Program-made: the position numbers and the translations under genes
The notes under the pieces: model-generated
Databases searched by the model: none
What the model was told of the DNA's origin: nothing
Seen by the model: the letters and a program-made list of their open reading frames with translations, nothing else
Assembly (NCBI GenBank): GCA_951799405.1
Contig: OX637333.1
Coordinates: 10,911,960-10,975,959, forward strand
Length of the DNA: 64,000 nt
Direction of reading: 5' to 3'
Source: Agapetus fuscipes
Lineage: Eukaryota; Arthropoda; Insecta; Trichoptera; Glossosomatidae
Part shown: one piece after another, positions 57,920-64,000 of the stretch
Position numbering within the stretch: the first letter of the stretch is position 1
Layout of the letters: each line of letters begins with the position of its first letter

Positions 57920-58485
57920 CAGGGGTCGGCAACCTTTTGAGTCGGAAGGGCAAAAAATTACAATTTACAAATTTCAAAGTTTTTCCTTGACTTATAGGTT
58001 GGTATGAGGCTGACCACCCATACTGTAAAAAATGGTTCACTTTGCCAATGTCGCCCCTGTTTCAGGGAAGGTCGGCAAGAGTTGCAGGGCTTATGTTCAT
58101 TTAAGATTGGGTTTTTATATTGTAGTTCCACATGCGGTATGTGTGAGCGCGAAATTATGAGTGTCTGCTTATGGGAATGCATTTGATGTGAATCTCAAAT
58201 GATACATATCTTATTTTGGATTTGGATTTGTAAAGAGCCACAAATGTTTTTTTGCCAACAATAAATAGCGTCGATGGGGCGGGGGGAGGGTGGGGGGTGA
58301 AAAGCGAGTACAAGTAGCGGAGAGATCGTTAATCGATTCAGAACGATTTAGTTTTTTTCGATCAGAAGTATAATTCTGTGTTTTTTTTATATTTGCGTAT
58401 GAAGCTAAAGAGCCGTAACTTCACACCCAAAGAGCCGCATGTGGCTGGTGAGCCGCAGGTTGCTTACCCCTAACCAAACCGATAT
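57920..58485. mobile_element. hAT-like element with nested repeat
   Basis: The left end CAGGGGTCGGCAACCTTTT is mirrored by GCCGCAGGTTGCTTACCCCTA at the right. No target duplication was seen. A 240-bp repeat is at 57985-58205. Confidence 0.6.
57985..58205 (+). repeat. 240-bp interspersed repeat
   Basis: It starts TTCCTTGACTTATAGGTTGG and lacks only the last CTTTGCAACTTAG part. Confidence 0.88.
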
Positions 58486-58505
58486 CGATCCACCATATTT
58501 GTAAA

Positions 58506-58735
58506 AAGTCCGGTCTATAGCTTAGTTGGTAGAGTAACTGCATTCCATGCCGAGATCTCGAGTTAGAATCCCACCGAAGTTGTCAGAAATTATTTCCCGT
58601 TTCAGTGTTTATTTTAAACCCAAAATAAAATACCGGCAAGGCTTACTCAGCCTTCATAAGAAATGAGTGTCAAGCCACTCAGGAGCTGAATAACATCCAT
58701 TTCAAGTTGGCGTAAAGTAAAAGTTACTGGGTTGT
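58506..58735 (+). mobile_element. SINE family S1, + strand copy
   Basis: The head TCCGGTCTATAGCTTAGTTG with GTAGAGTAACTG and a weak B box (GAGTTAGAATCCC) precedes the S1 body. It sits directly beside the hAT-like element. Confidence 0.75.
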
Positions 58736-59059
58736 TCATTTTTGATTTGGATTTTAAATTATGAGTGGGTACACATGCAGCATTTGTAAGCGTGAACTTA
58801 CATGTGTCTACTTGTGAGCATGCATTTTATATTAATCTTTAATGTAAATGTATATTTGCAACTAAGATTATGTATTGTAGTTGAATATAATGGTCTTCTT
58901 CTATTGGGTGGTTTCAAAATTTACCGACCTCGTTGCTGAAATATCGAGAATTGAGAACCACTGTTTATTTGATCACCATCAAACTTCATAGGATTCGTTC
59001 TAAGAATATGTTACATGTTTCCTGAAAATTTCGTCAAAATCGGATGAGCGGTTTATGAG

Positions 59060-59165
59060 TCTATAGGGGACATACATACATACATACATACATACATACA
59101 TACATACATACATACATACACACATCCTTCTTTATAGATATAGATAGATAGATAGATAGATAGAT
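59060..59165 (+). repeat. (ACAT)n and (GATA)n microsatellites
   Basis: About 13 ACAT units, then a TATAGATA tract. They probably form the tail of the composite element. Confidence 0.9.
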
Positions 59166-60690
59166 GTAGATAACAATATACCATTGTGTACCGCCATTCT
59201 CACATCCAAACTATCAAATCATGTTACGATGATTAATCAGGTACCTACGATGGAATCTAAAAATGTTTTTCTTTTAATATTTTAAAAGTAATGATTTCTA
59301 CTTTTTCCCCGAATCATTAGTTCTACAATTGTTTTATTATTATTATGCATTTCACCAACAAAGTCTTTGTGAAACCTGACGCAAATGAAAAATTACTCCC
59401 AGACCAAAATCCCTGATTTTAAATGGTTGTTTTCTTTACTTCGTTGTGGAGGCAGGGGAGCTCAAGCCGGACCAGAGAGTGGACGGGCGAGTGGCGGCGG
59501 GGTCGAGCCCCAAAGGTTGACAAGCCCTGGATCGCAATCACAATTGGAAATTAATATCATTATATTTGGTCTTTGTTCAAAAATTTACAAATAAAAGTTA
59601 AGCCATTAGTAAATAAAAGTCATTAAAATTATTTTAATGACTTGAAAAACGTGTTATATATGTGCATGACCTGAGGTGTCAACAAATATTAGTCAAAGTA
59701 ACCAATTAATTGTATAATATCAATATGGCGGTTGATCTGCAATCCCGTCGGCCAATGTTTTAAATTTCAATTGTAGGATTTTTATGGTCTTCGTATTTCA
59801 TAGATTTATTCGATCGAAGTTTTTTACCCGTAATATAAAATATGGTTTAATTTTCCAATGTTACCCTTATTTCGGGAAAGAGTTTTAATGTTTATTTTCA
59901 TGTGAGATTTGGGTTTTTATTTTGTTAGGCCGCCAACATTGCATATCAACTGCCATTTGTTCAACAATGCGAATAAAGTGAATTATATTGTATTTTTAAT
60001 GATTTGTGTAGGAACACTGTGTGTAAAATTGAAATTAATTCTATCGAAAAATTCTAAACATTACATCATGAATAAAGTAGTATAACTTTAAAATAATTCA
60101 AAATCAAGTACTTATGAAATTCCCAGTACGTCACAGTAACAAAATACAAAAATTTAACTAAATGTTTTGAAATACAATCGCTTAGATTTGTTTACCTTGG
60201 AAGGAATTCTCAAAGTTTTATTGACCCTCATGCAAGAGAAGCGTCACTCCAGAGATGCGCAGGTTTCTGCGCGCCGTCGACGAGATGCAACACACAGACA
60301 CTAACGAAACGTCAACTTTACAGACGACGAAAAAAATAAAATAAAACGATGGTCGTCGAATGCGAGATCACGCTTTTACAATTGCTGTTTATTGTACGCT
60401 TGTCAGCAGGCTACTGAGGGAGTCTGAATGGTTTTCTTCAATTTATATGCCAGCCTTATCACAAATATGTCTTTAGATAGCGTGTACGCGCCGGCAACAA
60501 CAGTGACACAACACTAATAATCTACTTTTCGGGAAATCACTCTTGACTCAAAGTAGACACTTCAATGCTATTTTTTTTGGATCCGCGACGAAAACGGTCA
60601 TACACGTCATCACAGAAAACTTTCAAAAATCTTCAAAACCCTATATAATTACTGAAGCTGTCCTTAATTTTTCCGTGATGAAGCTGTTGT
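59166..60690. other. Gene-free stretch with repeat fragments
   Basis: At 59445-59540 a GC-rich piece ends CAAAGGTTGACAAGCCCTGG, like a hAT right end. A weak 240-bp repeat fragment is at about 59830-59935. No gene was recognised. Confidence 0.4.
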
Positions 60691-60694
60691 ATGT

Positions 60695-60752
60695 GACCGA
60701 AATGTCGTTGACCGAAATGTCGTTGACCGAAATGTCGTTGACCGAAATGTCG
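60695..60752 (+). repeat. 15-bp tandem repeat, 4 copies
   Basis: GACCGAAATGTCGTT repeats at 60695, 60710, 60725 and 60740. Looser variants continue to about 60830 (GACCGAGCTGTTTGTGGACG). Confidence 0.9.
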
Positions 60753-61094
60753 TGTGGACGAAATATCGAGAGACCGATTTGTCCATGACCGAGCTGTTTG
60801 TGGACGAGTTGTCTGACCGTTTTTTTTCAACGAGGTCTTTCAAACTAGAGGTGCCGCGAATAGTTGTCAGAAAGAATAGTCGAATACCGAATAATCGCCA
60901 TTCCCTTCGAATATGGGACAAATCACAATTATTCGACATAAAAGAAGGAACGTAAAAAAAACATTCACTTGTTATGAAATAATAATACATCGCTTGTAGT
61001 AGGGTAGTCTTGAACTTATTCATACTTTACTTGTCAGTGCGTTTTCACAAAAAACATATTCTGTCTAATTCCTTGAATAATTAGATGGGATTAG

Positions 61095-61258
61095 GCTGGT
61101 GTAAAACTTGGTTCACTTTTGTCAATGCCACCCCGTTTCGGGCAAAGGCGCCAGGAGTTGCAAAGAAGTACCATGCAGTATGTGTAAGCGTGAGCTTACG
61201 CGTCTCTGTGAGCGTGCATAAAATGAGCCTTAAATGTTAATATATCTGTGCAACTTCA
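61095..61258 (+). repeat. 240-bp repeat, diverged
   Basis: TTGGTTCACTTTTGTCAATG, GTGTAAGCGTGAGCTTACGC and CTGTGCAACTTCAATAATC are recognisable. Confidence 0.6.
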
Positions 61259-61849
61259 ATAATCGATTAATAATCTATGGTTATTTTATATCCGGTTCCG
61301 GATCAAAAGCCAAGAAAAACATTATGTGTCTGCTCTGCAAGCGACAGGTTGATCGAGCAAGGATACCAAGAGAAACTTAAATCTAAGAAATGCCCATTGC
61401 CAAGACCTTCAGTGGGATCTCAAAATGGTTCAAGATTCTCGATTATGAGACAAAAAGCCTAGATTTTTGCAGTGACACTCTCTCATTTTTGATATGCGAT
61501 ATAACTGAAGTAAGTTGAAGTGTGGAAATGATAATGATGATGTGAAGTGATGACGCTGATGATAGTGCGAGTATATAAACGAGCGTGTGTCGGGGCCCGC
61601 CGGGGATATACGATCGATCATAAAATAAACAATCATCATCATAATATAATAACAATCAATAATACTTCTTCACAGCATTATTATACGCCGAGGCGTGCGA
61701 GTGATTAAATTTTAATTTAAAAATAATTACATTGAATTCATTGATTTTATCAATAAAAGCAATCGCATTCGTAAACTAGCTTTAGAGAGTGATAAGTGCT
61801 TTCGAATACAAACACCAATCCCTATGAAGAGTGCGATATATATAGAGTG

Positions 61850-61975
61850 AATATCAAAAAAACAAATGTTAGAAAAACGGTGATGGATAAGAATGAATTG
61901 AAAGAGGAATGCAAGGATAGGAAGAAGCAGAGGCAACTTTGGCCACCCTTAGTAGAATGGTGACAAATTTACCCC
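61850..61975 (+). pseudogene. LINE 3'-end fragment
   Basis: The frame reads NELKEECKDRKKQRQLW, the same end as 40280-40680. Confidence 0.6.
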
Positions 61976-62019
61976 ATATTCAACAATTCTTCTAACTCAC
62001 CTCCCTAATCTAACCTAAT

Positions 62020-62165
62020 CTAATCTAAGTTGCAAAGATATGTTACATTGGAGATTCACATTACATGCATTCTCACAACCAGACACATACAAGTTCGCGC
62101 TTGCACATGACTCATGTGAACCTACAACATAAAAACCAAATCTCAAATGGACATACACCCTGCAA
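62020..62165 (-). repeat. 240-bp repeat with AATCT tail, 5' truncated
   Basis: Very close to the copy at 54950-55130, including the internal variants CACAACCAGACAC and GCACATGACTCATG; the tail is CTAATCTAACCTAATCTAAT. Confidence 0.8.
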
Positions 62166-62181
62166 CTCATATCAATATAAA

Positions 62182-62425
62182 ATAATGATCTAAATTGCAA
62201 AGATGTATTGACATACAAAGCTCATATTTAATGCATGCAAACAAGCATGCACATGTAAGTTCGCGCTTACATAGGCTGCATGTGTATTAACCAAACCTCA
62301 CATGAACATAAAACTTGCAACTTCTGCCGCTTTTCCCAGTAACGGGGTGGCATTAACAAAAGTGAACCAAGTTTTTACAGCATTAGGAATCAGCACAATA
62401 CCAACCTATTAGTCGAGGAACAAAA
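62182..62425 (-). repeat. 240-bp repeat, tandem neighbour
   Basis: A full but diverged unit directly after the previous one. Confidence 0.75.
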
Positions 62426-62710
62426 AATACCGAAAGGTGTTTTCGAAAGTTAATTGACTGTTTTTTGAGATCCCTAAAATCTCCAAACTGAAGTCAAAAC
62501 AGGATTAGCCCGGAGAAGATAGTTGTGATGACCCTGAAGGACTTGGGAAGACAGCGGGAAGGCCTTGAGCAAGGTGGGCTGGACGGAATGGTGGAAGATC
62601 TTCTACATTCCAATTCACATCATCAAGTGTTGCACGTACATGAATAGAATGAAATCTACAATATTCTGGAGTATCATTAATATGAATAGATTATTGCATT
62701 ATTATTGCCT

Positions 62711-64000
62711 ACTAGCAGTACCCGGCGTGTTTCACTACGCCATTTGGGCATGTGGTATCAATTTTTTTCTACAGATAAAAGAGGAAACAACAGGATCAAA
62801 AAAAAAAGTGTGCTAATCGGAATCAAGCTTCACACAATTTATCTCTAGGTTAATCTTCACGTTTTCTAAAAAAAAAAGGTCTAGGTACAACTGTTAAGCA
62901 GCAGAGCCAAGCATAGGGAAAATCGATTGCGGTGCTCCATTTATATTTAAGATAAAAAAAATCGGCTATGTAACGTCACTCATCTAATCTTTTCTAAGTT
63001 GCATGGATATAATTGTTACATTTGGAATTCACATTAAGTGCATGCCCACAAGCAGACACGTATAAGTTCACACTTGCACATTCTGCGTGTGAACCTACAA
63101 CATAAAAACCCAAATCTCAAATGAACATACACCCTGCAACTCTTTGCTGACCTTCCCTGAAACAGGGGTGACATTGGCAGAGTGAACCATTTTCTATTTA
63201 TAGTTGGTCAGATGCATATTGACCTATACAAGAAAAGAATATAAACAATAAATTAAATTTTATAATGATACAATTAAAGAACTAATCAATAAAATTCACT
63301 ATACTCTTTGAGCAAAGTGAAGAAATAAATGTATTCCAAACAATCAGGAATATTTTTCAATGTAACCGCACTGTGAAACGTATGCAGTTGGGGAAAATGC
63401 TTCATACAATATGATGCACTTAAGTGTTTTTTCAACTATCTCCATAAAAGTGTTTAATTTATGTTGAATTTTGACTCCCTGTCCTATCTTTATCCCGGCC
63501 AAGTGAATTCCCATTTTTTCCCTACATTTAAAATGTGCTCTATCCATTATTTCAATAAGTGAAAGTTTTAGGTAGTGCACACGGAACATTTTCTATTGAC
63601 AACAAAATTGTAAGTCGCACGGCCGGGTTAGGTAAAAGGCAAACATTTTGTTTATTTTGGTTGCTTTGGACCATTGTCACATAGAAGAAAGACGTTTAAC
63701 CGCCGAGAAAAAAACGATCTTTAAATTTGTGGTGAGTATATAATTTTACAGAAATGCGTTTTTTGAAAAAACAACTATATTATGTATATTTTAATTAAAA
63801 GTATGTTTCAATAAAAGGTTTTAATAATAATAATATATTTCAATATGGTCTTCTAGTTGTGACCTACAAACTTTCGTTTATCGTATTTTTTATAAGTGCG
63901 GGATATAAAAGCTTTCTTACATTTCTAAAATTCAACTTGGAATACTTGAATAACATTTTTTAATTTGGAACTTTTGTCTAGGCCAGGGGTCGGCAACCTT
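62711..64000 (+). mobile_element. Composite element, copy 2, cut by the window end
   Basis: It matches 56648-57936 almost base for base, including the nested 240-bp repeat and the first bases of the hAT-like element. A few substitutions and single-A indels separate the copies. Confidence 0.85.

Larger units (their letters stand above)
56648..59165 (+). mobile_element. Composite element, copy 1
   Basis: It starts ACTAGCAGTACCCGGCGTGT, a start resembling a common insect repeat. A matching late part is near 59030-59160: AAAATCGGATGAGCGG, then (ACAT)n and (GATA)n. Inside are a 240-bp repeat (56925-57165), a hAT-like end pair and SINE S1. The first 1.29 kb recurs at 62711-64000. Confidence 0.6.

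Noticed and set aside
60543..60788. Frame with LTEMS repeats
   Set aside because: Produced by the 15-bp tandem repeat; no gene context.

Overview
This is a piece of an animal nuclear genome, almost certainly an insect or another arthropod. It is AT-rich, and most of it is transposable elements (TEs) at many stages of decay. It holds RTE, Jockey/CR1-like and Penelope-like retroelements, a DIRS element, a Helitron, mariner, hAT and Harbinger DNA transposons, and tRNA-derived SINEs. Nothing prokaryotic is present. I cannot name the species from the sequence.

Two host genes are supported, and they point towards each other. The first, on the + strand, is the 3' part of a RTN4IP1-type mitochondrial NAD(P)H quinone oxidoreductase, with six exons between 8834 and 19306; its first exons lie left of the window or were not found. 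The second, on the - strand, is a complete coding region for ornithine decarboxylase, with six exons from 44285 down to 37347 (447 residues) and all key catalytic residues visible. A further GC-rich exon at 46654-46775 (-) may be 5' leader sequence of that gene. The exons are strikingly GC-rich islands in AT-rich introns.

Layout. 1-2648: an RTE LINE on the - strand, cut by a Helitron at 469-1519. 3180-3779: a hAT element with a perfect 8-bp target duplication and a SINE inside. 5343-8195: LINE remains, including a long Jockey-like copy. 8834-19306: RTN4IP1; its 5.1-kb intron holds a mariner-like transposase split by a 4.2-kb hAT element, which itself carries a hAT MITE, a Penelope fragment and another hAT element. 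19307-19543: an open in-frame extension past the RTN4IP1 stop with decapeptide repeats. 20848-24107: two abutting Harbinger elements. 24108-28150: no gene seen. 28855-34052: a DIRS retrotransposon with inverted termini and an internal complementary region. 34352-36102: MITEs. 37347-46775: ornithine decarboxylase, with introns full of MITEs, SINEs and LINE ends. 48715-49011: a long GT repeat. 50364-53074: a mariner split by a hAT element. 53900-64000: nested hAT, Harbinger, LINE, SINE and composite repeats, including a 1.29-kb unit present twice.

The most frequent sequence is an interspersed repeat of about 240 bp that I do not recognise. There are about 30 copies or fragments, on both strands, often ending in short (GATTA)n or (TATAGAT)n tracts. 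It also occurs in tandem inside a Helitron. This repeat, the DIRS element and the open extension after the RTN4IP1 stop are the observations most worth checking. I found no new gene system beyond these.
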